64,000 nucleotides of DNA from Staphylococcus intermedius NCTC 11048. Lineage in GTDB: Bacteria; Bacillota; Bacilli; Staphylococcales; Staphylococcaceae. The notes under the pieces are model-generated. The model ran no database searches, was not told where the DNA came from, and worked only from the letters and a program-made list of their open reading frames with translations. Position 1 is the stretch's first letter. Each line of letters opens with the position of its first letter. The stretch spans positions 1-64,000 of the forward strand of contig NZ_PPQH01000040.1 of the NCBI RefSeq assembly GCF_002902385.1, given 5' to 3'. Both the position numbers and the translations under genes were made by a program. Below, piece by piece: positions 26,302 through 36,628 of the stretch.

Positions 26302-26432
26302 TGCGGCGCTTTCCTAGGGGCTGGTCCTGCAACTAACCAACGCTTTGATTTTACTATTACATTTGTTGATGAAGCGTTGGTGGATTTTCCGGACTAGCTG
26401 ACCCCTCAGGAGTCTTACACAGTTCATGCAAT
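26302..26432. repeat. Central hairpin repeat, copy B
   Basis: 131 bases, same orientation as copy A and differing at only a handful of positions (for example GGACTAGC for GGACCAGC). The bases between and after the copies (26150-26301, 26433-26557) hold no supported gene. Confidence 0.8.
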
Positions 26433-26557
26433 TGATGCAGTATTTTTGGAACGTTTGAAAATGTTAACAACAAAAGCACGCTTCAACTTCATAATCTTTT
26501 TTGTGGGAAAGAAGAGAGCAGAGTTAATTTGATATGTGCGTAAAATGCTACAATCAA

Positions 26558-26599
26558 CAAAAAATCCTACCTCATATTACGGATTTTGAGATAGGATAA
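26558..26599 (-). terminator. Terminator of the HI0933-family flavoprotein gene
   Basis: On the minus strand ATCCTATCTC with GAGGTAGGAT, then six T. Confidence 0.82.
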
Positions 26600-26622
26600 A
26601 TGTTGTGGTATGTGATTTACAT

Positions 26623-27879
26623 TTATTCTGCAAAGCCTGCAAAATAACCTGCGACGTAACCTGTGACGAGTGCGCTCGTGATGTTATAGCCTCCAGTATA
26701 GCCATGAATATCCAATACCTCACCGCATAAATACAGTCCGGGTGTCATTTTAGATTCCATTGTCGTTGGAACGATTTCCTTGATTGACACGCCGCCCCCA
26801 GTTACGAAAGCTTTTTCTAACGGTAACGTACCATAAACTTCGAAAGTAAATGCTTTAAATTGGTGGGCAAGTGTACTCAATTGTTGCGCACTGATATGGT
26901 GATACGTTGTTTCAAATGGAATATGAGCACTTTCAATCATGAGTGTCAAATAGCGTTCTTCGATGAATCCTTTTAATGCATTTTTAATATGCTTATCGGG
27001 TTGTGATTTTAACAATTGCGTGATTTTTTGTTTGAGTTCTTCTTCATTGATTTCAGGAAAGGCATCGATTTGCATTTGAATATTTTGTTGTTTTTGATTT
27101 TTTTGTTCTTGATAAATAAACTGGCTACATCTTAACGCAGCAGGGCCACTAATTCCGAAGTGTGTAAATAGCATGTCCATTTGATGTGTGATACGCTTTT
27201 TGCCATTTTTCTTTAAAACGGATAAACCTACATTTTTCAGACTTAATCCTTTTAGAGACTGATTTTTAATAAATGGTGCGTTAGATTTAATCGGTACTTC
27301 TGTTGGAAACAGTTCTGTAATGTGATGTCCGAGCGACTCAGCGAAACGATAGCCATCACCTGTTGAACCGGTTTGAGGAACACTTGTACCACCAGTTGCA
27401 ATAATGACTGTTTTGGCTTCATAACGATCACCGTTTTGGAGTTGTACTTGAAAATGAGCTGCGTCAACTTTTTTTACAGCTACGACAGTTTGTTCTTCTT
27501 TGACTGTCACGTCATTTTGTTTCAATTCACGAATTAATGCATCGAGTACATCTTGTGACTGATTGGATACAGGAAACATTCGACCATGATCTTCTTCTTT
27601 TAAAGCGACACCACGGGATTCAAAAAATTCGATTATGGATTGGTTGTCGAAAATTGAAAAAGGACTATATAAAAATTTTCCGTTGCCGGGGATATGTTTA
27701 ATGATTTCATCGTAAGGCAAGTTGTTGGTCACATTACAACGACCACCACCGGATATTTTCAATTTACGTCCTAAACCTTTCTTTTTTTCTAATAGGAGCA
27801 CGGGTTGCCCGTTTTGACTTGATGAAATGGCAGCCATCAATCCACTTGGTCCGCCACCGATCACAATTGTTTGATACAT
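26623..27879 (-). CDS. HI0933/YtfP-family flavoprotein (NAD(P)/FAD-dependent oxidoreductase)
   Basis: 418 residues. FAD motif VIGGGPSGLMAAISSS at 6-21, then GRKLKISGGGRCNVTNN (37-53), the signature of the HI0933 family, and the C-terminal CGEVLDIHGYTGGYNITSALVTG with the second FAD contact. Family members (B. subtilis YtfP) have no settled reaction. Divergent from murJ. Its Rossmann start is at the first ATG, 27879, with AAGGGG upstream. Confidence 0.9.
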   Translation of the reverse strand: MYQTIVIGGGPSGLMAAISSSQNGQPVLLLEKKKGLGRKLKISGGGRCNVTNNLPYDEIIKHIPGNGKFLYSPFSIFDNQSIIEFFESRGVALKEEDHGRMFPVSNQSQDVLDALIRELKQNDVTVKEEQTVVAVKKVDAAHFQVQLQNGDRYEAKTVIIATGGTSVPQTGSTGDGYRFAESLGHHITELFPTEVPIKSNAPFIKNQSLKGLSLKNVGLSVLKKNGKKRITHQMDMLFTHFGISGPAALRCSQFIYQEQKNQKQQNIQMQIDAFPEINEEELKQKITQLLKSQPDKHIKNALKGFIEERYLTLMIESAHIPFETTYHHISAQQLSTLAHQFKAFTFEVYGTLPLEKAFVTGGGVSIKEIVPTTMESKMTPGLYLCGEVLDIHGYTGGYNITSALVTGYVAGYFAGFAE

Positions 27880-27995
27880 TTGATAAAAACCCCTTAAAAT
27901 TGATATTTTGATTTTAACATATTCTTAATCAGTGTATAATATCCATATCGTGTTATAATTAAATCTTGAAAAAATGTAGAGTAGGTAGGTTATCT

Positions 27996-29630
27996 ATGAG
28001 TGAAAACAAAGAATTAGTAAGAGGCACCTTTTTACTAACTTTAAGTATTTTAATCACAAAAGTATTAGGCATTATTTACATTATCCCGTTTTACCAAATC
28101 ATTGGAGGTGCAGACAATCTTGCACCTTTTAACTATGCTTATGGTCCATACAATGTTGCAATCGCTGTTGCCACTGCGGGTGTGCCACTTGCAGCGTCGA
28201 AATACGTTGCGAAATACAATACAATTGGTGCATATCGTGTCAGTCAAAAATTGTATAAATCTAGTTTTATCGTGATGAGTATCACAGGTTTACTTGGATT
28301 TATCATTTTATATCTTTTGTCACCGATGATTGCTGCTGTGACGATTGCCAATAATATGGATAAAAATGCAGGATGGACAGTGGATCAAATTACGGCTATC
28401 ATTCGCACAATTAGCTTTGTTGTTATTTTTATCCCTGTGTTAGCGACTTGGCGAGGCGTGTTCCAAGGATATAAATCGATGGGACCAACAGCTTTATCAG
28501 AAGTCACAGAACAAATTGCACGTATTATTTTTATTTTAGTCGGCAGCTATCTCGTGTTGAATGTCTTTGATGGCTCTGTATTATTAGCGAATGGTATTGC
28601 GACGTTCGGTGCAGCTATCGGTGCCATTGCAGGTATCTTGACACTTTGGTGGTATTGGATTAAGCGACGACGTGGCATACAAGAAATGGTTGCTTCTGAT
28701 ATGACCGGAATAGATGTACCATATTCGAAAATGTATAAAGAAATTCTTTCATACAGCATCCCATTTGTGATAGTCAGTCTTAATTTTCCACTGTTTATGA
28801 TAGTGGACCAATTAACGCACAATAATGCACTGTCGATTGCCGGTGTAGAGACGAGTTTACAAGGTACATTTTTTACAATGCTGAATATGACAACAAACAA
28901 AATTGTGATGATTCCGACGTCATTAGCGGCGGGGTTTGCGATCAGTTTAATTCCGTTTATTACGAAAACATATGAAAAAGGCGACTATGTTGAAATGCAT
29001 CGTCAAATTCGCACTTCATTAGGTGTATTGATGTATATTACAGTACCGGCAAGCTTAGGGATTATGGCATTAGCTGTGCCGCTTTATACGGTGTTTTATG
29101 AATATAGTATGGATGGTAGCCGTCTGTTATTCTACTATGCACCTGTAGCAATTTTAATCTCGCTTTTAAGTGTGACGGCATCGATGTTACAAGGTATTGA
29201 TAAGCAAAAATTAACAGTGTTCGTCATTATTGGTTCAGTAGTATTGAAATTTATTTTAAACATGCCATTAATCATAATGTTTGAAACGGCCGGTGCGATT
29301 TTAAGTACAGCCATTGCGTTAACATTTGCAATCATTTGTAACTTTATCATTCTTAAAAAATACGCACACTTCAAATTTAATGAAACGATGATGGATGTTT
29401 CCAAAATCTTATTGTACAGCTTTGTGATGATGATTGCTGTTGAAGTCATTTATTTTGGCTTAGAGTTTGTTATTTCTCCAGCCAGTCACATTGGCGCGTT
29501 TATCATTACAGTCATTTGTGCAAGCGTGGGTGTTATCATTTACGCCATTTTGACAATGAAAACGCGTTTAGCAGATAAGTTTTTAGGTGAAATTCCTAAT
29601 AAAATTCGCCGTAAAGTGAGCTTTTTATAA
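27996..29630 (+). CDS. murJ: Lipid II flippase of the MurJ/YtgP (MOP) family
   Basis: 544 residues, about 14 transmembrane helices, multidrug/oligosaccharidyl-lipid/polysaccharide exporter superfamily. Opening GTFLLTLSILITKVLGIIY with FYQIIGGADNLAPFNYAYG is typical of the Gram-positive YtgP branch. The S. aureus protein of this type (SAV1754) is an essential peptidoglycan precursor flippase. ATG 27996 follows TAGGTAGG. It overlaps the next gene by one base (TAATG). Confidence 0.88.
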   Translation: MSENKELVRGTFLLTLSILITKVLGIIYIIPFYQIIGGADNLAPFNYAYGPYNVAIAVATAGVPLAASKYVAKYNTIGAYRVSQKLYKSSFIVMSITGLLGFIILYLLSPMIAAVTIANNMDKNAGWTVDQITAIIRTISFVVIFIPVLATWRGVFQGYKSMGPTALSEVTEQIARIIFILVGSYLVLNVFDGSVLLANGIATFGAAIGAIAGILTLWWYWIKRRRGIQEMVASDMTGIDVPYSKMYKEILSYSIPFVIVSLNFPLFMIVDQLTHNNALSIAGVETSLQGTFFTMLNMTTNKIVMIPTSLAAGFAISLIPFITKTYEKGDYVEMHRQIRTSLGVLMYITVPASLGIMALAVPLYTVFYEYSMDGSRLLFYYAPVAILISLLSVTASMLQGIDKQKLTVFVIIGSVVLKFILNMPLIIMFETAGAILSTAIALTFAIICNFIILKKYAHFKFNETMMDVSKILLYSFVMMIAVEVIYFGLEFVISPASHIGAFIITVICASVGVIIYAILTMKTRLADKFLGEIPNKIRRKVSFL

Positions 29631-30328
29631 TGCGTATTGATAAATTTTTAGCGCAAATGGGTGTTGGGACAAGAACGGAAGTTAAGGCGTTGTTGAAAAA
29701 AGGAGCCGTCATGTGTAATGGAGTGAAAATTAAATCTGCCAAAACACAAATTGATCCTGAGCATGATACTGTAGAAGTAGAGGGGCAGGTCATTACTTAT
29801 GAACCGTATGTTTATTTGATGATGAATAAACCACAAGACGTCATTTCTGCAACGGTAGATGATCGACATCAAACAGTGATTGATTTAATAGATAACTACC
29901 AACATTTAGACTTATTTCCAGTGGGTCGGCTTGATAAAGATACAGAAGGGCTCTTGCTGATTACCAATGACGGTCAATTTAACCATGCGTTGATGAGTCC
30001 GAATAAGCATGTATCGAAAACGTATTGGGTTCAAGCAAAAGATCCATTAAAAGCAAGTGATTCTCAAACTTTTGAAGCAGGAATCACTTTAAAAGAAGGA
30101 CAGCTACAACCTGCGCATCTTGAAATTTTGGAAGAGCGTACAACGGCTTTCGTAACGATTCAAGAGGGGAAATATCATCAAGTAAAGCGAATGTTCCATG
30201 CAATTGACAATGAAATTGTTGCACTTAAAAGGGTGTCTATTGGTGCGCTTAAGTTAGATTCACAACTGTCTCCAGGCGACTATCGACCTTTAACAGCCGA
30301 TGAACTGAAATTGTTAAATGTTCATTAA
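29630..30328 (+). CDS. rsuA: RsuA-family rRNA pseudouridine synthase
   Basis: 232 residues. N-terminal S4 RNA-binding domain (MRIDKFLAQMGVGTRTEV) and synthase domain with catalytic aspartate in GRLDKDTEGLLL (about 98-109), then KYHQVKRMFHAI. RsuA modifies U516 of 16S rRNA; the RluB/E/F relatives act on 23S rRNA or other sites, so the exact target is inferred. The ATG overlaps the murJ stop without its own good ribosome site, indicating coupled translation. Confidence 0.88.
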   Translation: MRIDKFLAQMGVGTRTEVKALLKKGAVMCNGVKIKSAKTQIDPEHDTVEVEGQVITYEPYVYLMMNKPQDVISATVDDRHQTVIDLIDNYQHLDLFPVGRLDKDTEGLLLITNDGQFNHALMSPNKHVSKTYWVQAKDPLKASDSQTFEAGITLKEGQLQPAHLEILEERTTAFVTIQEGKYHQVKRMFHAIDNEIVALKRVSIGALKLDSQLSPGDYRPLTADELKLLNVH

Positions 30329-30410
30329 TTGTTAAAATATTTATTTAAAATAGGTTTAACAGATTTGTCTATCGGGTAATCTTACATTAAAATGAGTTGA
30401 GGTGATCAAG

Positions 30411-30809
30411 ATGGCAAAATCAGGTAAACTATTTAAAGCGATTCTTGGCATTGGAGGTGCAGTCGCAGCGGTTGTACTTTCAAACAAGCAAAACCGTGAA
30501 AACTTGAAACAAGAATATCAAAAGTATAAAGACAATCCAGAAGACTATAAAAAGCGCGCACAAGAAAAAGCTGCTCAAGTGAGTGAAGCTGCAACGCAAG
30601 AATTTAATAAAGCGAAAGAGGATCCTAAAGCTTATATTAATGAAGCGAAACAAGATCCAAAATCTTTTATTAACGAGAAAAAGGAACAATTGTTGAGCGG
30701 CGAACAACGTGATAATTTAGATAATAGGGAAGCGTTGTTTGATGATGAAGGTGGCGGAGATCCTTCACACAATTTACATGTTGTACGTGATAATGAACCG
30801 AATAAGTAA
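30411..30809 (+). CDS. YtxH-domain protein
   Basis: 132 residues. A short hydrophobic N-terminal stretch (LFKAILGIGGAVAAVVLS, 7-24) and a long charged helical tail rich in K, E, Q and repeated DPKAYINEAKQDPKSFINE units. This is the YtxH general-stress-like organisation: weak membrane anchor with an amphipathic tail. ATG 30411 follows GAGGTG. It closes the murJ-rsuA run but with an 80-base gap. Confidence 0.8.
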   Translation: MAKSGKLFKAILGIGGAVAAVVLSNKQNRENLKQEYQKYKDNPEDYKKRAQEKAAQVSEAATQEFNKAKEDPKAYINEAKQDPKSFINEKKEQLLSGEQRDNLDNREALFDDEGGGDPSHNLHVVRDNEPNK

Positions 30810-30815
30810 AGATAT

Positions 30816-30867
30816 TAAAACCAGACGTTAAGGCTTCAAAATGTTGACCTTAACATCTGGTTTTTTA
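30816..30867 (+). terminator. Terminator of the YtxH-domain gene
   Basis: AAAACCAGACGTTAAGG with CCTTAACATCTGGTTTT (one mismatch) then T run. The following 270 bases to pepV contain no recognisable feature beyond AT-rich leader sequence. Confidence 0.9.
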
Positions 30868-31139
30868 TTGCGCGTTACAATTTGAATGATGATGGTGCTG
30901 TCAGTATACATTTGAGTTTGTTGGATACATGAGCAAACAATTTTGGATACAGTCACCCTTTAATCAATATTTTTTACTCATAACAATTTAGGCGTTCGAA
31001 CGTGTGAAGAGACATTTGAAAACGAAAGACAACATTTTGTCAGAAAAATTAAAAAAATGTGCAGAAATATTACTGTTGTTTAAGGGATAATTCATGTAAA
31101 ATAAGAAATACAATCATGAAAAAAAGGAAGTTGATCTGC

Positions 31140-32549
31140 ATGTGGAGAGAAAAAGTACAAGAATATGAAACGCAAATGATCGAAGACTTAAAAGGACTTT
31201 TAGCTATCAAATCAGTCCGTAATGATGCAGAAGCTACGGAAGATGCGCCAGTTGGTCCTGGTCCTAAGGCGGCACTTGAATATATGTATCAGTTAGCTGA
31301 ACGCGATAGATTCAACACATTTGATACCGATCATTTAGCCGGCCGTATCGAGTTGGGAAAAGGTGAAGAACTTTTTGGTATTTTAGGTCATGTTGATGTT
31401 GTGCCTGCAGGTGACGGTTGGGATACTGATCCATTTGACCCTGTTGAAACAGATGACCGTATTATTGCACGTGGGACACTCGATGATAAAGGGCCAACCA
31501 TTGCGGCTTATTATGCGGTAAAAATTCTTAATGACATGAATGTTGACTGGAAAAAGAGAATACATATTATTATCGGAACGGATGAAGAGTCAGATTGGAA
31601 ATGTACAGATCGTTATTTCAAAACTGAAGAAATGCCAACGATTGGTATTGCGCCTGACGCGGAATTTCCACTTATTCATGGTGAAAAAGGAATTACTACA
31701 TTTACAATTAAACAGCAAACTTTAACGTTAGACGATGATGAACCTGAAATCGAGTTGAAGCAATTTGTATCTGGTGAACGCTTTAACATGGTACCAGATG
31801 TTGCCCATGCAAATATTTTGGTTAAAGAAAATATGACGGATACGATTCAACGTTTTGAAGCATTTTTATCAGAACATCAATTAGAAGGTCAACATGAAAT
31901 TGATAGTGGCATTTTAAAGTTAACTGTATTCGGTAAAGCTGTTCATGGTATGGATCCATCGATTGGTGTGAACGCTGGTTTATATTTAATCCATTTCTTG
32001 AACACGTTAAATTTAAATCAATCTGCGCAATCTTGGACATCTTTTGGGGAAAAATACTTATTTGATTCTCATTTTGGTGAAAAGATGGGAATGAAGTTTC
32101 ATTCAGATATGATGGGCGATTTAACGACAAATATCGGTATCATTCGCTATGATTTGGACGAAGGTGGCTCGTTCGGTATTAATTTACGTTATCCAGAAGG
32201 TTTTGATTTTGATCGTGCTATCAAAGACTATACCGCTGAAATTCAAGAACTAGGTTTTGATATTGAAAGCCTTAAAGTACAAACACCGCATTTTGTGAAC
32301 CCAGAAGATCCATTTGTTCAAAAATTGTTAACAGCCTATCGCAATCAAACAGGAGACATGCGTCCATCATTTACTATTGGTGGTGGGACTTATGCCCGTA
32401 ATTTAGACAAAGGTGTCGCATTCGGTGCAATGTTCGAGGATTCTGAAGATTTAATGCATCAAAAAAATGAATACATCACGAAAAAACAACTATTTGACGC
32501 AACGAGCATCTATTTAGAAGCGATTTATGCAGTTTGTGTGGAGGGATAA
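31140..32549 (+). CDS. pepV: Dipeptidase PepV
   Basis: 469 residues, identical in length to S. aureus PepV. M20 metallopeptidase: zinc ligands in [12 protein letters not shown] (H), RGTLDDKGP (D), DEESDWKC (catalytic E and ligand), DAEFP and the C-terminal HQKNEYI. Hydrolyses cytosolic dipeptides, with Mn or Zn. ATG 31140 after AAGGAAG is preferred over the ORF start at 31059, whose first 27 codons do not match the family. The dat gene follows after 3 bases. Confidence 0.95.
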   Translation: MWREKVQEYETQMIEDLKGLLAIKSVRNDAEATEDAPVGPGPKAALEYMYQLAERDRFNTFDTDHLAGRIELGKGEELFGILGHVDVVPAGDGWDTDPFDPVETDDRIIARGTLDDKGPTIAAYYAVKILNDMNVDWKKRIHIIIGTDEESDWKCTDRYFKTEEMPTIGIAPDAEFPLIHGEKGITTFTIKQQTLTLDDDEPEIELKQFVSGERFNMVPDVAHANILVKENMTDTIQRFEAFLSEHQLEGQHEIDSGILKLTVFGKAVHGMDPSIGVNAGLYLIHFLNTLNLNQSAQSWTSFGEKYLFDSHFGEKMGMKFHSDMMGDLTTNIGIIRYDLDEGGSFGINLRYPEGFDFDRAIKDYTAEIQELGFDIESLKVQTPHFVNPEDPFVQKLLTAYRNQTGDMRPSFTIGGGTYARNLDKGVAFGAMFEDSEDLMHQKNEYITKKQLFDATSIYLEAIYAVCVEG

Positions 32550-32552
32550 TTT

Positions 32553-33401
32553 ATGATGAAAGTATTGATTAATGAAAGATTTGTAGAAGAAAGCGAGGCA
32601 CAGGTTGCTTTTAATGACCGTGGATACAATTTCGGGGACGGTATTTATGAATATGTGCGCATTTATGATAACAAGTTATTTACAGCTAAAGAACATTTCG
32701 AACGTTTACTGCGCAGTGCAAACGAAATCGGTTTAGAATTGGATTACACAGTGGCATCATTAACTGAACTTGTCCGTGAACTTGCGCAAGTTAACAATGT
32801 GACGAATGGTGGGGTCTACATGCAAGTGACACGTGGTGCAGCACCGCGTGACCACGCTTTCCCGACACCATCAGTAAAACCTGTACTAACAGCTTTTGTA
32901 AAAGCCTATGATCGCCCGTTTAAAGCCCTTGAAGAGGGTGTATCTGTTGTGACAACCGATGATATTCGTTGGTTGCGCTGCGATATTAAAAGTTTAAACT
33001 TATTAGGTAATGTGTTAGCCAAAGAGTATGCCACAAAATACAATGCGACGGAAGCGGTTCAACATCGTGACGGTACTGTGACAGAAGGCGCTTCAAGCAA
33101 CGTCTATGCGATTAAAGACGGCATTGTCTATACACATCCGGCAAACAATCTCATCTTAAATGGAATTACACGCCAAGTGATTAAATGGATTTGTGAGGAT
33201 GAACAAATTACGTTTAAGGACGAAGCATTTTCAGTAGAGTTTTTGAAAGATGCAGATGAAGTGATTATTTCAAGTACATCTGCTGAAGTGATGCCTGTTG
33301 TTAAAATCGATGGTGAAGCTGTTCATGATGGCAAAGTTGGCCCGATAACAAGACGCTTACAAGAAGGTTTTGAAAGATATATTCGTTCACATTCTCACTA
33401 A
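32553..33401 (+). CDS. dat: D-alanine aminotransferase
   Basis: 282 residues (281 if the second ATG is used). Fold-type IV PLP enzyme: [18 protein letters not shown] near the start and the PLP lysine in [16 protein letters not shown]. Interconverts D-alanine and D-glutamate, feeding the D-amino acids of peptidoglycan. Ribosome site GGAGGG. Tight spacing to pepV (dipeptides as a source of amino acids) means one transcript, as in S. aureus. Confidence 0.95.
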   Translation: MMKVLINERFVEESEAQVAFNDRGYNFGDGIYEYVRIYDNKLFTAKEHFERLLRSANEIGLELDYTVASLTELVRELAQVNNVTNGGVYMQVTRGAAPRDHAFPTPSVKPVLTAFVKAYDRPFKALEEGVSVVTTDDIRWLRCDIKSLNLLGNVLAKEYATKYNATEAVQHRDGTVTEGASSNVYAIKDGIVYTHPANNLILNGITRQVIKWICEDEQITFKDEAFSVEFLKDADEVIISSTSAEVMPVVKIDGEAVHDGKVGPITRRLQEGFERYIRSHSH

Positions 33402-33578
33402 ATTCGATCATTTAACAGGATTATGAAGGGTTTGTGAAACTTTTAAAACATATAAAGGTAAAAAGTCACATTTTGTGTTTCATTTTTGGTTGAAAAAAAG
33501 GCTCAATAATTATAAAATCTTAAATGAGTGCAAAACGTGAACGTGAATTTAAAATCATTGAAAAGATGATTTCAATAT

Positions 33579-33609
33579 GGCTCTTGAAAAAATTTCATGA
33601 GCCTTTTCT
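33579..33609 (+). terminator. Terminator of pepV-dat
   Basis: GGCTCTTGAAA with TTTCATGAGCC (one mismatch), loop AAA, then TTTT. Confidence 0.75.
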
Positions 33610-33633
33610 ATTTGAAAGTGAGGTGAGCGAGTT

Positions 33634-34425
33634 GTGGAGCAGTTTTATCAGTTAGGATGGACGCTTGACTCGGCTGGTGGTGCATCAGGTGAAGCTTATA
33701 TGGCTGAACAAGATGGTCAAAAGTTGTTTTTGAAACGTAATTCCAATCCATTCATTGCTGCGTTATCAGCAGAAGGTATTGTCCCAAAATTGGTTTGGAC
33801 GAAACGTATCGAAACGGGCGAAGTCGTGACAGCACAACATTGGAAAAATGGGCGTGAACTTGAATCGCTAGAAATGGCGCAAGATCGCGTGGCACATTTA
33901 TTGAAAAAAATTCATCAGTCAAAACCATTGTTAACGATGTTGAAGCGTATGGAAATGGCGCCTATCACACCTGAAATTATGTTGCATAAAATTAACGCCT
34001 CATTGTCACGTGACGTGTTAACGCATCATATCGTGAGAAAGGCTTTAACGTATTTGGAAGAGCATATGCCAGAGTTTGATCCGCGTTTTTATACGGTGGT
34101 TCATGGTGATGTCAATCATAATAACTGGCTCTTATCAGATAAAGATGAACTCTTTCTAGTCGATTGGGAAGGTGCGATGATTGCTGACCCTGCAATTGAC
34201 ATCGGTATGCTGCTCTACAACTACGTGCCTGAAACACAGTGGTCGAGTTGGTTTGACACATATGAAGTAAAAGAAACGATGAATCTAAAAAAACGTATGA
34301 AATGGTATACGGTGATTCAGTCTATTGGTATGATTCAGTGGAACGAAGAGCATAAACGTTATAAAGATATGAATACTTGGCTCAAATTCTTAAATGAAGT
34401 CATGAAGAGTAATGTATTTATTTAA
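33634..34425 (+). CDS. Choline/aminoglycoside-kinase-like phosphotransferase (YtmP-like)
   Basis: 263 residues, protein-kinase-like APH fold. KLFLKRNSNPF holds the ATP-binding lysine, VVHGDVNHNNWL the catalytic aspartate, LVDWEGA the metal-binding DxE/D. Small substrates such as choline are typical; the true substrate of this conserved gene upstream of trmB is unknown. The start is GTG 33634 after GAGGTGAGC. trmB follows 15 bases later. Confidence 0.85.
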   Translation: MEQFYQLGWTLDSAGGASGEAYMAEQDGQKLFLKRNSNPFIAALSAEGIVPKLVWTKRIETGEVVTAQHWKNGRELESLEMAQDRVAHLLKKIHQSKPLLTMLKRMEMAPITPEIMLHKINASLSRDVLTHHIVRKALTYLEEHMPEFDPRFYTVVHGDVNHNNWLLSDKDELFLVDWEGAMIADPAIDIGMLLYNYVPETQWSSWFDTYEVKETMNLKKRMKWYTVIQSIGMIQWNEEHKRYKDMNTWLKFLNEVMKSNVFI

Positions 34426-34440
34426 GGAGTATGAATAATC

Positions 34441-35094
34441 ATGAGAATGCGAAATAAACCGTGGGCTGAGTCTTACTTAACTGAGCATAGCGATATTGTG
34501 GATTTAGAAGCAATGCATGCCCATCAAGTTAGCGAGTGGTTTGAACAACAACAGCCGATTCACATAGAAGTAGGATCAGGTATGGGCAAATTCATTACGA
34601 CGTTAGCGCAGCAAAATCCACATATTAATTATGTTGCCATTGAAAGAGATAAAAATGTTATGATTCGTGTGCTGGACAAAGTACGTGAATTAAACTTAAC
34701 GAATATTAAACTATTATGTAACGATGCGGTGATTTTAACAGACTATTTTCGTCAAGGCGAAGTGGACCGTATTTATTTAAACTTTTCTGACCCTTGGCCG
34801 AAAAAGCGACATGCGAAACGTCGATTAACGTACCGTAGTTTTTTAGCGCTCTATCAACAAATTCTTCGTGAAGATGGTGAACTTCATTTCAAAACTGATA
34901 ATCGTGGGCTGTTTGCGTATAGTCTTGAAAGTATGTCTCAATTTGGCATGTATTTTACAAAAATCAACTTGAATCTCCATCAAGAAGATGAAGGCGAAAA
35001 TATTCCAACAGAGTATGAGCATAAATTTGCTGAAAAAGGCTCACGTATTTATCGAATGGAAGCGAAATTTCATTCTAAACATACAAATGAATAA
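34441..35094 (+). CDS. trmB: tRNA (guanine-N7)-methyltransferase
   Basis: 217 residues. SAM motif [15 protein letters not shown] (41-55), [18 protein letters not shown] catalytic loop (110s-120s) and [10 protein letters not shown] are the TrmB hallmarks. Makes m7G46 in the variable loop of tRNA. Starts at 34441 ([10 protein letters not shown], as in S. aureus MRVRYKPWAE). Cotranscribed with the kinase-like gene, closed by a terminator. Confidence 0.95.
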   Translation: MRMRNKPWAESYLTEHSDIVDLEAMHAHQVSEWFEQQQPIHIEVGSGMGKFITTLAQQNPHINYVAIERDKNVMIRVLDKVRELNLTNIKLLCNDAVILTDYFRQGEVDRIYLNFSDPWPKKRHAKRRLTYRSFLALYQQILREDGELHFKTDNRGLFAYSLESMSQFGMYFTKINLNLHQEDEGENIPTEYEHKFAEKGSRIYRMEAKFHSKHTNE

Positions 35095-35104
35095 TATCTC
35101 TAAA

Positions 35105-35146
35105 AAGCAATGTTAGCGTCTTAAAATCGTTGACATTGCTTTTTTC
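35105..35146 (+). terminator. Terminator of trmB
   Basis: AAGCAATGT with ACATTGCTT plus inner TAGCG/CGTTG pairing, then TTTT. Confidence 0.85.
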
Positions 35147-35314
35147 ATTATGGAATACGGTTTATTCACCGAGATATGATTTGTTATTGTGAAGGGAGAC
35201 TAGGCATAATTAGCGTACATTTTAAATGGTCTAATACACAAGATGTGAGACTTGATTCACGTCAGACTTTTAATTGATAATAGAATTGCGTAAAAATAAA
35301 ACGAGGTGTTCATC

Positions 35315-36148
35315 ATGCAATTAGGCAAATTTCAAATAGATCCACTAAATGGGGGCTTTACTCAAATGGACGGTGGAGCTATTTTTGGAGTCGTCCCTAA
35401 GCCTTTATGGGAACGACAATATCCAGTGAATGATAAGAACCAAGTCCCATTAACAACTTCTCCGATTCTCATTCGAACTGAAGATAAAAATATTTTAATC
35501 GATGCTGGGATAGGTAATGGTAAATTAACTGAGAAGCAATTACGAAATTATGGTGTGCAGTATGAATCGGATATTGACGCATCACTCGCACAATTCTCTT
35601 TAACGCGTGACGATATCGACATGGTCCTCATGACACATATGCATTTTGATCATGCGACAGGATTGACAGATGCCAATGGTCAAGCACAATTTCCTAACGC
35701 GTGGCACTATGTTCAACAAGATGAATGGCATGAATTTATTGCGCCGAATATCCGGAGTCAAGCGACGTATTGGCCGATTAATAGAGGAACGTACGAAGAA
35801 AAATTGATCCTGTTTGAAGATGGAATTGAACCTTATCCAGGCATAAGAATGAAACATACGGGTGGTCATAGTTTTGGGCATGCTGTGATAGAGATTGAAA
35901 GTGAAGGCGAAAAGGCAGTGCACATGGCTGATATTTTAAGCACCACTGCACATCGTAATCCATTGTGGGTGTCTGCTTATGATGATTATCCGATGCAATC
36001 CATTCGTGAAAAAGAGAGACTCACACGTTTTTACGTCTCACAGCAATATTGGTTTTTGTTTTATCATGATGTTCAATATTTTGCAGCGAAATTGAGCAGT
36101 GATTTAAAACGAGTTGACGCGACGATTTTACGTGAGCATAATGAATAA
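35315..36148 (+). CDS. ytnP: Metallo-beta-lactamase-fold hydrolase, YtnP lactonase-like
   Basis: 277 residues. Zinc ligands are clear: HMHFDH (H-x-H-x-D-H), the GGHSFGH histidine, the ADI aspartate and a late YHDVQYFA histidine. Resembles B. subtilis YtnP, named a quorum-quenching lactonase; in Staphylococcus the substrate is untested as far as I know. ATG 35315 after GAGGTG. Monocistronic with a perfect terminator. Confidence 0.87.
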   Translation: MQLGKFQIDPLNGGFTQMDGGAIFGVVPKPLWERQYPVNDKNQVPLTTSPILIRTEDKNILIDAGIGNGKLTEKQLRNYGVQYESDIDASLAQFSLTRDDIDMVLMTHMHFDHATGLTDANGQAQFPNAWHYVQQDEWHEFIAPNIRSQATYWPINRGTYEEKLILFEDGIEPYPGIRMKHTGGHSFGHAVIEIESEGEKAVHMADILSTTAHRNPLWVSAYDDYPMQSIREKERLTRFYVSQQYWFLFYHDVQYFAAKLSSDLKRVDATILREHNE

Positions 36149-36152
36149 AATG

Positions 36153-36203
36153 AAAGTGAAACAGCTTCCAATACGTCATGCATTGGAAGCTGTTTCACTT
36201 TTG
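36153..36203. terminator. Bidirectional terminator between ytnP and the PepSY-like gene
   Basis: Perfect 19-bp stem (AAGTGAAACAGCTTCCAAT and complement) with a 9-base loop, then TTTT; A-rich on the other side. Confidence 0.92.
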
Positions 36204-36215
36204 AGATGAGCAACG

Positions 36216-36533
36216 CTAGATTTCTATAATATCAATGATTTGGCCATTATAAGCATCTGCAATAAATTCATAATTAAATGTTTTTCCATGTCGCTCAGCA
36301 GTGATGCCGCCTTTATAAACCTCATATTCAATACCAAATTTACGATATGTCGTTGGTTCATACAAAATATAAGAACCTGTGACATGTCTGAAATAGCCCT
36401 TCACAGATTGAATCACTTTGTCTGCAGATATGTATTTTTGTTTGTTCATATTCAGCACATAAAAATAACTTCCTGCTAAAAGGCTAAAGATCAATATAGG
36501 GATCAATAAAGGCCAGTTTTTTTTCGATATCAT
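36216..36533 (-). CDS. Membrane-anchored PepSY-like small protein
   Basis: 105 residues: membrane anchor at 8-26 (WPLLIPILIFSLLAGSYFYV), then an extracytoplasmic domain with DKVIQSVKGYF, YEPTTYRKFGIEYEV and FIADAYNGQIIDI, which look like a PepSY or DUF5590-type beta sheet. ATG 36533 is 9 bases after AAGGAG; the ATG at 36542 abuts it. Convergent with ytnP and divergent from the M42 peptidase. Function unknown, possibly a protease inhibitor/regulator as other PepSY proteins. Confidence 0.72.
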   Translation of the reverse strand: MISKKNWPLLIPILIFSLLAGSYFYVLNMNKQKYISADKVIQSVKGYFRHVTGSYILYEPTTYRKFGIEYEVYKGGITAERHGKTFNYEFIADAYNGQIIDIIEI

Positions 36534-36628
36534 TTTCCACATCTCCTTATTGAAGACTTAACTATAGTTTACCACAACAAAGATGATATACTAAGTAAAG
36601 AGAATAAAATTTCAGAGGAGTGTGTGTC

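Noticed and set aside
25728..26332. Leftward reading frames starting MQDQPLGKRR in the repeat region
   Set aside because: They begin inside repeats A and B and share the same first residues only because the DNA repeats; no ribosome sites, and one overlaps the rhodanese gene.
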